NCBI GenBank assembly: GCA_011800155.1
Contig: CM022370.1
Span: 2,604,001-2,668,000 of the forward strand
Direction: 5' to 3'
DNA length: 64,000 nt
From: Flammulina velutipes
Taxonomy: Eukaryota > Basidiomycota > Agaricomycetes > Agaricales > Physalacriaceae
Below are positions 1 through 11,315 of this stretch, one piece after another (within the stretch, counting starts at the first letter, position 1; each line of letters begins with the position of its first letter). The notes under the pieces are model-generated. The model saw only the letters and a list, made by a program, of their open reading frames with translations, had not been told where the DNA came from and did no database searches. A program made the translations under genes and the position numbers.

Positions 1-188
1 GGGTTCTATATTATGATTATGAAGACAGATGGGAGGCGATTCAGGATATGTTCCGCAACTGATGCTTTTGCTCCAATAGAGCAAGCTATGTGGTCAGACT
101 GACAGAGAACAAGTGAATTTAAGTCAATGCTGGTCAAAGTCGAAGTTAAGCGCGCGTGACCATTCGTGACCGTCACTCACATATCTTT

Positions 189-574
189 ATGTCCCGAACC
201 AACGGCAGGCCCGAGCCTGAAGTCATCGTGAACGTCTGTATACGCGCTCTGCCCATCGTTTAGCTCCGCTGACGGCGTATCCAGTATGCGGACGGATTCT
301 CCTACGTGAAAGGTAGGATGGAGGACGCGTTCCGTACCGGAGGAATTCTGGAGAAAGGACCAGTCAAGCCCCCAAAAGATGCATTGGCGAGCGTCGTGAA
401 AAAAGAGGATATCGATTTGATTGTACGTTAACCCTTTGCCCTCTATTCGACGTGGTTAACCTTACGAAACAGGTCAACGAATTCGAGATACCTCGTACAC
501 AGGCGGAAAAGGCATTGTTGCAGCACAAGGGGGATATATCGGCCACGCTGAAGGCGCTGATATTTTCGTCTTGA
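189..574 (+). CDS. HYPK: HYPK-like UBA-domain protein (NatA cofactor)
   Basis: Small 92-residue protein. Exons 189-227, 285-422, 473-574, with two phase-0 GT-AG introns of 57 and 50 nt. The C-terminal half reads as the HYPK UBA-like fold: VKKEDIDLIV, NEFEIPRTQAEKAL, then QHKGDISATLKAL, which matches the conserved KKEDLELI...ISR..AE..LREH.G....AL pattern of HYPK. The middle segment YADGFSYVKGRMEDAF is what the second exon should encode and fixes the first splice. HYPK is known to bind the ribosome-associated N-terminal acetyltransferase NatA and regulate it. The ATG at 189 gives the first exon MSRTNGRPEPEVI. Family identity is confident; the first exon is inferred from splice signals only. Confidence 0.85.
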
Positions 575-1051
575 GAGTGAGTCTACCATTTCACAAAAGT
601 GACAGCTGACTGATTGGCGGATACAGGTAGTAGCCACTTTGTGTATCCTTCAATGACCAAGACATACATCTTCTAATCGTTTAGTACCCGGAAAGCCAGG
701 GAACGCAACGCCACATCAATCCTCCGAAAGCTTTCCTAGGTCATGATGGCACGGACAGCCCATAGTCGTCTTAGGATTCGAAAACGGCGACTTGACATCG
801 GAGCTAACCTTCTACTTAGTATTCAAATCTGGCCATGAGGTCACATCGTGGTCACCCTCGTTCGGACGCAGTTAGTTAGCCTCGGACGATGGTGTTCACA
901 AGAAGTGGATATCTGTAGTAATCGTACGTCGTCGTACTCGATCCGCAGCCATCTAAAAGCCTCGCCCAGAACGTTTATTCTCACAGATACCTTCCTTTCC
1001 AGTTCTTCCCACCGTGATCCTCTACTAAGCGCCCAGCGTTGGAATAGAAAT
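575..1051. other. intergenic, HYPK 3' / next gene 5' region
   Basis: Tandem-gene spacer of 477 bp. I see no convincing coding exon or RNA gene. The reading frame of the next gene stays open upstream to 848, but it has no ATG before 1052. Confidence 0.5.
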
Positions 1052-2333
1052 ATGAGCACCAAGCCCTCAACCATCCAGATTGATATCCCGATTACGCCAG
1101 CACCTTCTCCATCATCCAGTCCATCTCGAACGACCGCACGCAGCCGGACGTCTCTCACTATTCCCTCCACCTCTGACGATATTACTCGTAGTAGCAAGAC
1201 ATCAGATATGCAAACTTTCAAGAACAAAGGACCACCGCCTCCCAATCCTCCGAGTCCGGATATTGCATCGTTGGCGCAGCTCCTAACCGATATGAAGAAG
1301 GCATCCAAAGGGTTTGCCAACGTACTCGGCTCGTTTGAGACTGGGGCTGCCAAAGTCGCCAATGTAGGAGCAAATGTTAAAGCGTCGGAAGAGGTACGTC
1401 GTCTCCACTCACTTACAAATTTTACATTAACGTTCGCATGTCATAAAGATCGAGAGGCTCCGCAAGGCGCACGAGCAGCAGGTGGCATCTCACACAAGCG
1501 ACATCGAGCGGGTGCAACAGCAATTGCGGGAGAGAGTGAAAACAGCTGTTAAGGACCGACTGAGGCCATTCGTCCTTGATCAAGTTCGGAAATCTGTCGC
1601 ATCTCAGGTTAAAACGAAGGTGGAACAGCAGGTAAGTCGTTATCTATGCTGGCGATAACGCTACATCTCTAACGCAACACAGTTACGGCAACGATTGCCC
1701 GATAGATTGCGAGAGGATGCCATAACTCATCGTGAGCACATGCAAGAGATCCAAGTCCAACTACATAACATGTACGTTATTCCATAGTCCCAGTTATTCC
1801 ATAGTCCCAGTTCCTTACCCTTACGCTCTTTCTCTGCAGGGAGGCGCGGCGCGTGAATGGGATGCTAAGCAAGGCGGAACAATTGAAACCCTTGCTTCGC
1901 CTTCCCTCCCCATCCGCCTCCACACCCTTGAGTGCAAGAACTCCTGCGGTACTAGCAAGCCCTGACGATGTTCTGCCATCTCCCAAATTCCCTCGAAGCG
2001 TGGAGGCCTGTCGTAGTCTCTCGGATGCTGATGTCAAGGAGCTAGCGATGTACTATGGATTCTGGGAGGATAGGTCGAAGCCGTATGAGAAAGTTGCCTC
2101 CAGCGTGAGGAAGAAGATGAACGGGCCACCTCGAGAGGAAGTTCTCAACCTCCTATTGGAATACATTGGGGTACGTACGTACTCCCTCCTTAATATCTCC
2201 AAGTTGAAGTGGGCTGACTGTTCGGTAGGCCCCAGGGTTTCATTTCCTACGCATCGTCCCGACCTCTTCGTCGTCATCCCCGGTGGGCTCTAAGGAGCCT
2301 CGGGTGTTGTTATTGCAGAAAGCCACCGTTTGA
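1052..2333 (+). CDS. coiled-coil protein of unknown function
   Basis: 349 residues from exons 1052-1393, 1449-1631, 1683-1771, 1840-2170, 2229-2333; all splice phases agree. The N-terminus (about 1-75) is Ser/Pro/Thr-rich and probably disordered. Residues about 80-200 are rich in charged and Leu/Gln residues (ERLRKAHEQQ, VQQQLRERVKTAV, DRLREDAI) and should form a coiled coil. The C-terminal part has LSDADVKELAMYYGFWED, then a short basic helix and an EEVLNLLLEYIG segment. I do not recognise the family. The ATG at 1052 is the first one in frame. The third intron carries a 17-bp tandem duplication. Function cannot be assigned. Confidence 0.7.
1776..1809 (+). repeat. 17-bp perfect tandem duplication inside an intron
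   Basis: The unit gttattccatagtccca occurs twice back to back (1776-1792 and 1793-1809) inside the intron 1772-1839. With one copy the intron would be 51 nt, the usual size in this window; with two it is 68 nt. Confidence 0.9.
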
Positions 2334-2767
2334 TTTGTATTTCTTGTGTATCTTGTACATGTACCTCTAGCTATAGCCAATGTAAATGCATAACCCAGCA
2401 GAAGCGGGGCCGTCGTGTAATGCGCTATAATCATAAATGTAGAAGTCTGTCAAGAGAATCTGAGGTTCGGACTACAAAGGACTCATCGGAGAAGGAACCG
2501 GACCATCAGCTGCCTGATTCGGCGGGAAAGACCTGAGCTGGATCATGTCAACCCTTCTTGACTTTGTGTTGAAACGACGGTTTCATTTTGCCCTTCCCCA
2601 CAGTCCATTTACTCTCCTTGTCGTCGTCGTCGCAGCGTGGCTTTCTCTGCCTAGGTCTTTCGTTATTGGGGATAGCGCCTGACCACGGGTGCCGTTCTAT
2701 TACCAATAGCAATCCTATTTCCCTCTCTTTAACTTTGGGATTCAAATTTTACGGGACACGACGAACC
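2334..2767. other. intergenic, tandem-gene spacer
   Basis: 434 bp holding the 3' end of the coiled-coil gene and the 5' region of the next. The frame of the following gene is open back to about 2588 but has no ATG before 2768. A short CGT/CGC-rich run lies near 2620. Nothing else is supported. Confidence 0.5.
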
Positions 2768-5700
2768 ATGGCGGCCACTCTCTTTCCTTCACGAGCGGAG
2801 ACGAGCCCAACGAACTTGCACACCATTTACCCCCGCAATCTCATATCAGACCTTGACTTTGGCGACAATCGATACCCTTCCTTGTCCCCCAATCGACGGA
2901 CCAGCGGTATGCCGAATGGCAGTGGCATGTCAGGGGCTGCTGGACAACAGCGGGAAAACAACCCTCCAATGCAGAGCGCCGACTTTCAGACCACCAATGG
3001 GTTCCCCGACCGTCAACTAGAGTACGACGCCCAGAAAGCCGGCGCCTCCGACATGCAATCTATCAAATCACAGTCGCAGGAACCTGCCCGCAGCCAGGTG
3101 TCCTATGTTTTGCCACAAGGTCCCCCAGCACGCCGCGTCGTAGAACGGTACAGCCTTGAGGACAACCAGCCATCATCGTCACGAGGTCCAGACAACACGG
3201 CAACGATGCCCACGCCTTCTCGTCCACTCGATAATATCGCTAGTACCTACACTTCGTCGCCACGCCACCCTGCCCTCCCTAGCAGCCCAAACACGATACC
3301 ACCTTCCATCGTTCCGCTCTCTGCCTCCCCTGGCTACGTGCCTCCAGTGTCCTCCAGAAATCGCGCATACCCACAGCAACCAACTTACATCACACAAAGT
3401 ACCACTCCGACACCTGTGAATCCCGTCTATTCGCCAAGACCACCCCAAGAAGAAGTATGCGTCGAGTGTGCCATGCGGGACCAGGACATGGCAGATGTCG
3501 ATGTGACTTCTCCCGGGATGTGGGACCGCGAGAGCGATGTACTCTTTGAGGAACTAAAGGCAAGAGAAGCCGAGGAGGATGCCACTGGCATTATCAACGT
3601 CGACGAACCGCCCCGCCCCAGAGTCAAAGGTGGGCGCTTAACGGAGCAAAATGTCAAAATTTGGTTGAGCATCGTGCGTCTTAGTCCCTTTTATCCTCAT
3701 TCATTCTGAAATATTGTCCACAGAATCCAAGAGAGCCAGCCTCCCGACAACAGAACATCTATACCTATGTCTCGGCCCAGCGAAAGCTCATAGAAGCAGA
3801 AGTGCTCGCCCATGCTCGTGCGATGCAAGAGTCAAGACAACTTGACAATCGCATGCGTGACACTTATTCGGCACTGCGACGCTCTGCTTATGATTCTGGG
3901 GCCGCAGCTGCTCCTACCGACGACTCTGGTGGCGTTCGCATTCGTCCACCTCGCTCGCCCTCTACACCACTTCATGATCGTGAACATTCCCGCGAAATAA
4001 CCCTCCTCGAGAATGGTATGATTGTGGAACATGTGGATGTCCGAAAAGAGGAGCGCGAGGCTCGTGAACGTCGGCGAAAAGAAGAGCGCCGGGCTCGCAA
4101 ATCCTCAAGGAGCTCAGTCATCGATATGGCTTCGGTTATGTCGACGCCCAGTCTACCAATTCATCCCGACAGTGGCGTTGGCTTGCGTCCTTACTCTAAT
4201 TACTCGCTTGGCAGCCCAGCACGGCCCATGAGCGTTCTCACTGATCCTTCTGCACGGCCAGAATTCCCCCGCGCGCAATCTCAAGCTTCGTTCTCTGATG
4301 TTCACAGCCTCGGGTCATCATCGCCACGTAGATCCCGCTTCTTCGGATTTTCCAACTTCAAGGATGGCTGGATGAGTCGGGACAGTTTGGCACCTTCTGC
4401 CATGATGTCCGGTAGTATGATGGACATGCAGTATGTTCCTAACTTCTACTATGATATTACAGACTAATCTTTTGTTAGCGTCGCCTTGCAAAAGGAAGAG
4501 AGCCGGGCGGCACGTTACACCATTGGTGATATGGGAAGACAAGTTTGGTCGGAGGCCGAACTTGAACCAACTACATCCCGGCAATCTGTTCCTCAGTCTG
4601 AGGGCAGGCGAAAGAAGAAGAAGGGATTGGCTAAGATCTGGAACCTGGTGACCCGAGTTGCAAAGCACGACAACAAAAGAGAGATGGACATTAATGGCCG
4701 GGGTGATGATGAGCCCTTGGCGCCACCGCCACCTCTCACCTACCTGCTCAGCCGAGAAGGACGCCATGCCTCTTCGCCGGCTCTCTCTACGAACACGATG
4801 CGGATGAGCCAATCTCCTGTTGGTCTGTCCCCGACAACAGCATCTACCAGCCATCTTCCGTCATCTTCTAGCATCTCTCGGCCATCCGAGCAGGACTCTC
4901 TGTACAATCAAAAGAGCAGCGGCGATCCGGAAACTCGAACTGTTGCAGAGGACCGATTATCGAAGAACCTTCATTCAATGACATCGGAGCCTGACATGCG
5001 GCAACTGCATTCTCAAAGCCCTTCCTCCTCTCCCAGCCACACTCCTACACCTTTAACCAACCATTCTGGTGGCACTACTCTCGCTGTGCAACCCTCTAGC
5101 TTGACGCGCGAGAAGTCTTTGCCACCCTTGCCTGGACAAGCAAGAGAACGTCGTCCCATGGATGATCGTCCCAAAACTGTGTACACTTATGAACCGCGTC
5201 ACCCCGCTGGCGGTTCTACTAACGACCTACTGCCGCCCCAGGCACAATTCCGAAATGGCGATGCTAGAAGGCAGTCGTTCGGTGGTCTCACATCCCGACC
5301 TAACCTCGATGGTTTGGTAGGGCGCCACACTGCTGGAGGACCGAACGCTCGAGCATCCGCCGCTTTTCCGGCGACGTACGACGAATTCGGAGGGTCACGC
5401 AGGTCTCTCCGCCTTGACTCTTCTTCTTCGAATCGTATCAGTACGTTGCAACCGGCGAAGCGAAAAAGCAAGTTTGGACTCTCGTCGCTCTTTGGTAGGA
5501 AGGATCCGCAAAGGAACCTGATGCAGGAAAACGTGGCGCAGCAGGTCCCAACGTTCAGACGCTCTGGTGGGTCAGATGGGCAAGATGACAATGGGTACGG
5601 GGGATCTGTCTCGAGACACAGTGCATTCAGTGGGTATGGATCTCAGCCAGGCCCTGGATCCAGGATGTCAGTGACTTCGCGGAAGGCACTCGAAGAACTT

Positions 5701-5772
5701 GTGGCCCAGGATACGGAATTCGTTGCGTATAGATATCCATCTAACGACCAAAACCTAGATCTTCTACGATGA
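2768..5772 (+). CDS. large Ser/Pro-rich, mostly disordered protein
   Basis: 968 residues from exons 2768-3673, 3724-4430, 4479-5772. The last intron is phase 2 and uses the distal acceptor ttgttag; the nearer tacag would give an immediate stop. The protein is low complexity (Ser, Pro, Arg, Gln). It has one ordered-looking patch around residues 280-345: LTEQNVKIWLS, NPREPASRQQNIYTYVSAQRKLIEAEVL, and a basic-acidic helix EEREARERRRKEERRARK near 400. A CVECAMRDQDM stretch near residue 235 holds two Cys but no full zinc-binding set. I do not recognise the family; an adaptor or cortical role would be guesswork. The start is the first in-frame ATG, in a good context (accATGG). Confidence 0.7.
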
Positions 5773-6037
5773 CACTAGCTTCCTCCATCTCGTTACCGCC
5801 ATGTATACTTACTAGTACTTACCTAACTTCTCTCATGACCGCTCTTTCAACCCTCTCTCTGCTTCTCGCTTTTCTACCTGGACTTAGTTACTTATTGGCA
5901 TCTATTTACTTTATTGCGCATAGTCCGTCCTCTCGCTAGTAGTATGTTCAAGGAAACATTTTGTCTGCCATCCTGTTCAATAGCCGGTTTGAGGGTGCAC
6001 ATTTCAGATATCTTAGATGGTTCTTGCAAAAAACGAC

Positions 6038-8479
6038 TTAGGTCGTTGAGCGTACATTGAAGGCACCCAGAAATGAAAACATGTGTTTAGGTATAGACGA
6101 TACGCCACGGGCGTATGTATGATTAGTATAGATCTACGAGCAAACTGCTTCAGAAATTGTAGATATTTCATGTTCGACCAACTCACTAATTCGTCATAAA
6201 TTATCGCCTCGACTTTCTTCTCAAACATCGTTGAGCTTGGATGTATTTTGACAACCTGTGAGGATTCTTTGAGATGCAAACATGACAGTTGAGGATGATG
6301 GCTTACCGACGACCCAATCGCCTGCTTATAAGACCCATCAGGCTGCAAAAAAGCGGAATTTTGTAAGAGGCCATGTCCTAAGCTACGCAAGATGGCTTCG
6401 TCGTTGTCCCCACACGATGCTGCCGGATCCATTCCCGCGCGTTTACACACTTGAGTCAGTTGTGTGCGAATATCCTTCGCCTCCAGTAATGTCCTCTCGT
6501 TGATAAAGTGCTTCCGGCACCAATCCTTCTTCACGCTCTTCGACTCCGACGCAAGATCCTCGTACGCACGTAATACATTCAGTGCTGTGAGATGGTCCCC
6601 TGTGTGATGCCTGAATTTACGCCGTACGTCAATGATAGTGTCCCTTTGTTCAGAGTTGTCCAGGAAGAGCTTCGAGGTCGCGGAGAGGAGGGAAACGATG
6701 CATAATATTTCGGCGGTACAGTCTTGCTCTTTGGAAGCGAGAACAGCGCGGGCGTAGATAGGCTCCAGGGGAAAGAGGGTCATGCTACGCCCAATATCAG
6801 TCAAGGCCATGTTATTATCGACTGCTCCTAGTAAGTATAGTGTCTTTGATGCAGTGCGGACTGGGGGGATTCATTAGATGGCGCGTCGGGATTAGAAGGT
6901 TACCTACATGTCTCGAGATCAGGCTTATCCATAAGGTCCATAGTCTGCATATTTTGTCCGATACACATCAAATCGAGAAAATTGGAGGTTAATGAGCATC
7001 GAAGAATTTCTGGCTGGGCGGTTATCGGTAGATTTCTAAATGCTTCTTCTGTGTAGAGTCGATAGCAGTGTCCCATCCCCTTTTTTCATATTTAGCACAA
7101 TTTTGTGTGAGACCGATGAATTTCTCACCTCTCGTCCTGCTCGTCCCGCTCTCTGTGCGGCGGACGATTGAGATATGTTTCTCGTCACCAACGTGTTCAA
7201 GCCTAATACATTTTTAGGATCGTGAGGGGTCGGTAGATGATTTGAGGACGCACCGGAGGTCGCGCTGGTAAGAAACCACTTTTCTTTACATTTCCCAGGA
7301 TCAATAACATACTTCACCCCCGGTATCGTAATGGACGTCTCCGCAATATTAGTTGCTAATATACACTTGCGAGTATTTGCTGGAGCAGCTGTGAACACCC
7401 GGGTGTTATGCCCCGGCGCTTGAGCGGCGTACATAGTACAAACTAGCACCTATTCACGTGGTAGAAATGAGTTTCGAGTTGGAACCGAGACGAACAACTC
7501 ACCTCCATTCCGTTGGGAGGTAGACGTCGCGCTAAGCCGTCTATAGATTTGTGTAGACTTTCGATATCATCTTGGCCTAACGAGGTGTGAATTTTAGTTG
7601 GGAAGAGGTGAAGATAGATAGCGAACCTGGTAAGAATATTAATACATCCCCTAGTGGCTGATCTGTGTGTATTTGGAAAAAAGTGCGTAGGGCAGCGTCG
7701 AGGTAATCCATTTGGTCGCTGGCGGAATAGTATATTTTGACGGGATGCTGGCGCCCTTTAACGTAGAGGATTTTGGCACTGTTACCAATAAATGTGGGAG
7801 TGCATGAATGAGTTCGAGATACGTACTTGCCGAAAAACTGGCTGAATTTTTCTGCATCCAGAGTCGCACTCATCACGACAATTTTGAGAGGATTCGGCCG
7901 CTCCTTGGCCTTTCCCTTGCCGTTGATATCAAGGAATCCATTTCGCTGTTTCTGGATTGTTTTGAGGTTTGAGAGGAGTATATCAGTGGTAACGGTCCGC
8001 TCGTGAGCTTCATCTACGATGATTACACTGTATTTCGTGAGTAGAGAGTCGGACAAGAGCTCTCTGGCGAGCATGCCGTCCGTCATGAATTTTATGCGCG
8101 TGTCTGGCCCGGTAGCTTCGTCGAAACGAACAGAGTAGCCGACCGCTTTTCCGACTGCTGTACCCTGCTCTGAGGCTACGCGAGTTGCGAGGGATGTGGC
8201 GGCGACACGGCGAGGCTGGGTAACAGCAATCATGCCGGACCCAGACAATCCAGACTCCAGTAGATATTGGGGCACCTCTATGATAATGAGATAAGGAAAT
8301 AGAAGAGGATAAGGACCGTACGCGTTGTTTTGCCAGAGCCTGTCTCTCCGATGAGGATAGTCACATCGTTTTTTTGGATCTCATTTATGATACCCTCCCT
8401 CCCTAGTGGTTTGTTAGGATAGATTATCGAAAGCAGTAACAATTCACAAACCTTTTGCTATAGGTAGTAGTGACCTCAT
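6038..8479 (-). CDS. DHX33: DEAH-box RNA helicase, DHX33-like
   Basis: 648 residues in 11 exons: 8479-8452, 8402-8322, 8277-7827, 7778-7627, 7576-7503, 7449-7254, 7202-7129, 7079-6908, 6860-6307, 6255-6187, 6133-6038. Motifs in order: [11 protein letters not shown] (about residue 28), Ia [14 protein letters not shown] (about 126), III SAT (about 172), [21 protein letters not shown] (about 345). The C-terminal HA2/OB-fold part has [17 protein letters not shown] and [15 protein letters not shown], which resemble DHX33 more than Prp2/16/22/43. DHX33 works in rRNA synthesis and ribosome biogenesis in animals. The N-terminal extension is almost absent: the protein starts only about 27 residues before motif I, with an in-frame stop upstream. 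Two introns (7203-7253, 6256-6306) are in frame without stops, so a naive translation carries false insertions. Confidence 0.88.
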
Positions 8480-8566
8480 GTTGAGGGAGGAAGCAAAAAG
8501 TTATGAATTTTTTAGAAGATGATTCCGGGCCGCAGTCCGTAACTTGCTTCAAGCGTTCAACCCGCA
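8480..8566. promoter_or_regulatory. 87-bp divergent promoter, DHX33-like / uL23m
   Basis: Only 87 bp separate the two start codons on opposite strands, so both 5' leaders and the shared promoter must lie here or inside the first exons. No clear TATA box was seen. Confidence 0.5.
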
Positions 8567-9487
8567 ATGGTGGGCGCATTATTCCGACGTCTCTACTCGA
8601 CACCAGCATCTCCCATCTCCAGTGTGACGCGTCTAGCAAAGGCACCTCTGGCGGTGCGGATTCGCAGAATACGTGCTGGCAACACGGAGTTCACGGAGGA
8701 CGGACTGTCGCCGAATCAGCACGAGCGCTACAAGCGTCTCGTCAAACTTGGCCGTATCTCTGAGAAGCTGTCTCCCGCAGAATGGCTGGCTCGCGAAGAT
8801 GTCAGGCGTCAACGAATACGCGGTATGCGCACCACTAAGGTGGATGGACAAAAAAAGGTCGAAGTCGTCGGACAACCCATTTACCTGCCCAACGTCAAAT
8901 TCATTCTCATGCGCAACGCCACGGCTCCTAGCGAACCCTATAATCCCTACCACGCCACTTTCCGTGTTCCCCTCAGCTTCACCAAAACCGACATTCGTTC
9001 CTACCTCCAAGCCGCATACGGCGTCGCCACCACCTACATTCGCACGGAAGTCTTTCATCCTGACCTCCCGGGTATTCGCGGTCGCAAGAGCAAGAAAAAG
9101 GCGTTCAAGAGAGCTATCGTTGGTCTGGTCGACCCATTCTACTACCCCAACGCCGACGCCGACCTGACGCTCGAGGAAAAGACCAAGCAGGCCGACCTTC
9201 TCGAGGAGCACTTCCAGGTTAAATTGACCAAGTCAATCTACCACCGTGCCATGCTCGAATCGGTCACTCCCAATCAATATGGAACTGTGATCAAGGATAT
9301 AAACAACCTCGGACGGGACAAGATTTTGGAGAAGATTGCAGAAAGGAGGAACAAGAGAGAGGGTTTGGTCTCGGAGACGGTACAATCATGGCGGAAAAAG
9401 CGTGGAACGGGCGAGAGCATATCGTTGGTACCTGCACCAGCCAAAGACATTGCGTCGAAGGAGAAGACGGTGGTGGAGGAGAAGTAG
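8567..9487 (+). CDS. MRP20: mitochondrial large-subunit ribosomal protein uL23m
   Basis: Intronless, 306 residues. The N-terminus (MVGALFRRLYSTPASPIS) is basic, lacks acids and looks like a mitochondrial presequence. The L23 core lies around residues 105-165: LPNVKFILMRN, then FRVPLSFTKTDIRSYLQAAYGV and TYIRTEV, the fold that anchors at the polypeptide exit tunnel. A basic linker GRKSKKKAFKRAIVG follows, then a charged C-terminal helix and an extension rich in Lys/Glu. This length fits fungal Mrp20-type proteins. The start is the first in-frame ATG. Confidence 0.88.
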   Translation: MVGALFRRLYSTPASPISSVTRLAKAPLAVRIRRIRAGNTEFTEDGLSPNQHERYKRLVKLGRISEKLSPAEWLAREDVRRQRIRGMRTTKVDGQKKVEVVGQPIYLPNVKFILMRNATAPSEPYNPYHATFRVPLSFTKTDIRSYLQAAYGVATTYIRTEVFHPDLPGIRGRKSKKKAFKRAIVGLVDPFYYPNADADLTLEEKTKQADLLEEHFQVKLTKSIYHRAMLESVTPNQYGTVIKDINNLGRDKILEKIAERRNKREGLVSETVQSWRKKRGTGESISLVPAPAKDIASKEKTVVEEK

Positions 9488-9657
9488 ATTGGATCAATAT
9501 GCACTAATTTATCGTCCTTCTAATGCTTTTGCTGCAACATCCTGTGATTAAGATATTCTGAATGGCCTCTCGTAGAAAATGCACCAAGAGTGTGGCGTCG
9601 CGACGGTGTTTGCCGGAGCGTCTTGTCTTTCCTCCATCATCATCAACGACAGCGACA

Positions 9658-10665
9658 ATGGCACGACAGTCTCTATATACTTGCAACATCTTATTGAAGT
9701 CTAACACAGGCACCAAGAGGACTGTCTGCTGAAGAGAAACGCGTCAAATTGTTGGAGATTTTCCATGAAACGGTGCGCGACCCATCTCAATTATAGCTTC
9801 AAACCTGACGCATATATGATTACAGAAAGACTTCTTCCAGGTGATCCTGGAATCATGATACGAAACGTACTTTTGTTGACTGCTCTTTAGCTGAAGGAAC
9901 TCGAAAAGCTTGGTCCGAAGATGAAAGGAATCGGTGATAAACGCGCGTTTTCTCCCTGCTATCAGCTCAACCCCAACAGTCTCCCAATCTGTCAAAGAGG
10001 TCCTACAAGGCTTAGTGGATGATGGCCTAGTTCAAGGAGACAAGATTGGATCATCTAACTGTACGCTCATCGCATCAGCTTGTCGAAGTTCTACCTCATC
10101 TCGATCTATAGTCTTTTGGAGCTTTCCGTCGCAGCATGGCTCTTTGGTGCGATGTCCATCCTGCTTCTTCAGCTCATTCTCATTGCTGTTTAGATTCAAA
10201 GTAGACTACAGACCATCAAGGAGCAGCGTGAATCCAGTCAAGCGCAACTAGTGGAAGCCGTCGCGTCTGTCAATTCCGAAAAGGAGAAACGATTAGACTC
10301 AGTATGGCATCGGAACTCGACTATCCCGATTGCTCTAATTTTTTCAATAGCCAGAGCGTACTCGTTCGTTGGCTCGGCTTTCACAGCTCAAGAAAGATCT
10401 GGCACAAATGGACAATGAACTCGCCGCTTACGGAGCCTGCGATCCCGTCAAGCTCGAGGAAACTAGGCGTGGAATTACGTTGGCAAAAGAGGCTACGATA
10501 CGATGGACAGGTCAGTCCTGTCAAGCTGTAACGCGCCGCGCAACTAATATTGGTATAGACAACTTCAGCATCGTGATGCCCTACCTTCTACGTCAGACCT
10601 GCATCGAAGCTAGTGAGGTTCGACGCCATCTAGGTGTCGACGATGAATATGAAGACATCTGCTGA
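9658..10665 (+). CDS. MND1: meiotic recombination protein MND1
   Basis: 204 residues (human MND1 has 205) in nine exons: 9658-9668, 9718-9772, 9826-9840, 9891-9933, 9980-10060, 10112-10146, 10194-10301, 10351-10510, 10559-10665. The winged-helix N-terminus reads GLSAEEKRVKLLEIFHET, KDFFQ, LKELEKLGPKMKGI, VSQSVKEVLQGLVDDGLV, GSSNFFWSFPS. A long coiled coil follows (LQTIKEQRESSQAQL, LSQLKKDLAQMDNEL), then the conserved CDPVKLEETR and TIRWTDN tail. MND1 pairs with HOP2 to stimulate Dmc1/Rad51 strand invasion in meiosis. The third exon is only 15 nt. The 11-nt first exon (MARQ) uses a weak gtctct donor and an acceptor just past a better-looking one, so the N-terminal four residues are uncertain. 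Confidence 0.85.
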
Positions 10666-11315
10666 AACGACTGGACTGGATTACTTTTTGCTCTTGTATT
10701 GCTCTCCTGGGACTCTTTGCTGCTGTTCGTGTTGCTATATTTGCTCTCTTTTCTCTCCGTATCGTCCTGTAATGCGCATGATAATAATATTGAACTGTCC
10801 CCGAAATCATGCTCGGTTCCGAGTGCTCTGCCACAAGCACACAAGTGGGTGGCTTATTCTTAAGTACGTCTCGTGCTTTCCAAGTTATTTTCTTTCTGAT
10901 CTATCATTGCGCTATCTAATACGCAAGCGGGGGCCATAAGAGACATGAATTGGTTCCTGGATCCGGGATTAATAAAGATTTGAGTTGGTGACGCCGAGAT
11001 CTTGTACAGTTGGATATAATACCGGTTTACTGAGGACAGGAACAAGCGATTGGCCTACAATGTCCAAAGTACGGAAAGTCATCGGTAAGGAGTTCAGAGG
11101 ACCTTGAGAATTCGAAGGATAATTGAATGAACATGAAGGAATGAGGATCAACCTGGAGAGATGATGATGATCAGTTGACCCCGCATGCCACGTGGAACAT
11201 TTAAGCGGTGAAAAAGGAGACTCCCGCCAACCAACCACCAACGCTGAGTAGGTCTCGGACGACCCATTGTTCGCTGGCAATCGTCCTTGCTATTTGACCA
11301 TCACGCTCATCGTTT
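10666..11315. other. intergenic, MND1 3' / transcription factor 5' region
   Basis: 650 bp between two genes on the same strand. It presumably carries the terminator of MND1 and the promoter of the transcription factor. I see no exon, RNA gene or repeat. Confidence 0.5.

Noticed and set aside
848..1051. N-terminal extension of the coiled-coil gene upstream of the ATG at 1052
   Set aside because: The frame is open, but it begins with GTG and has no ATG; composition does not resemble the downstream protein.
2588..2767. Upstream extension of the 968-residue protein
   Set aside because: The frame begins at TTG; the first ATG is at 2768 in a good context.
4318..4854. 178-codon minus-strand frame opposite the disordered protein
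   Set aside because: Shadow of a well-supported spliced gene on the other strand; no homology or splice signals of its own.
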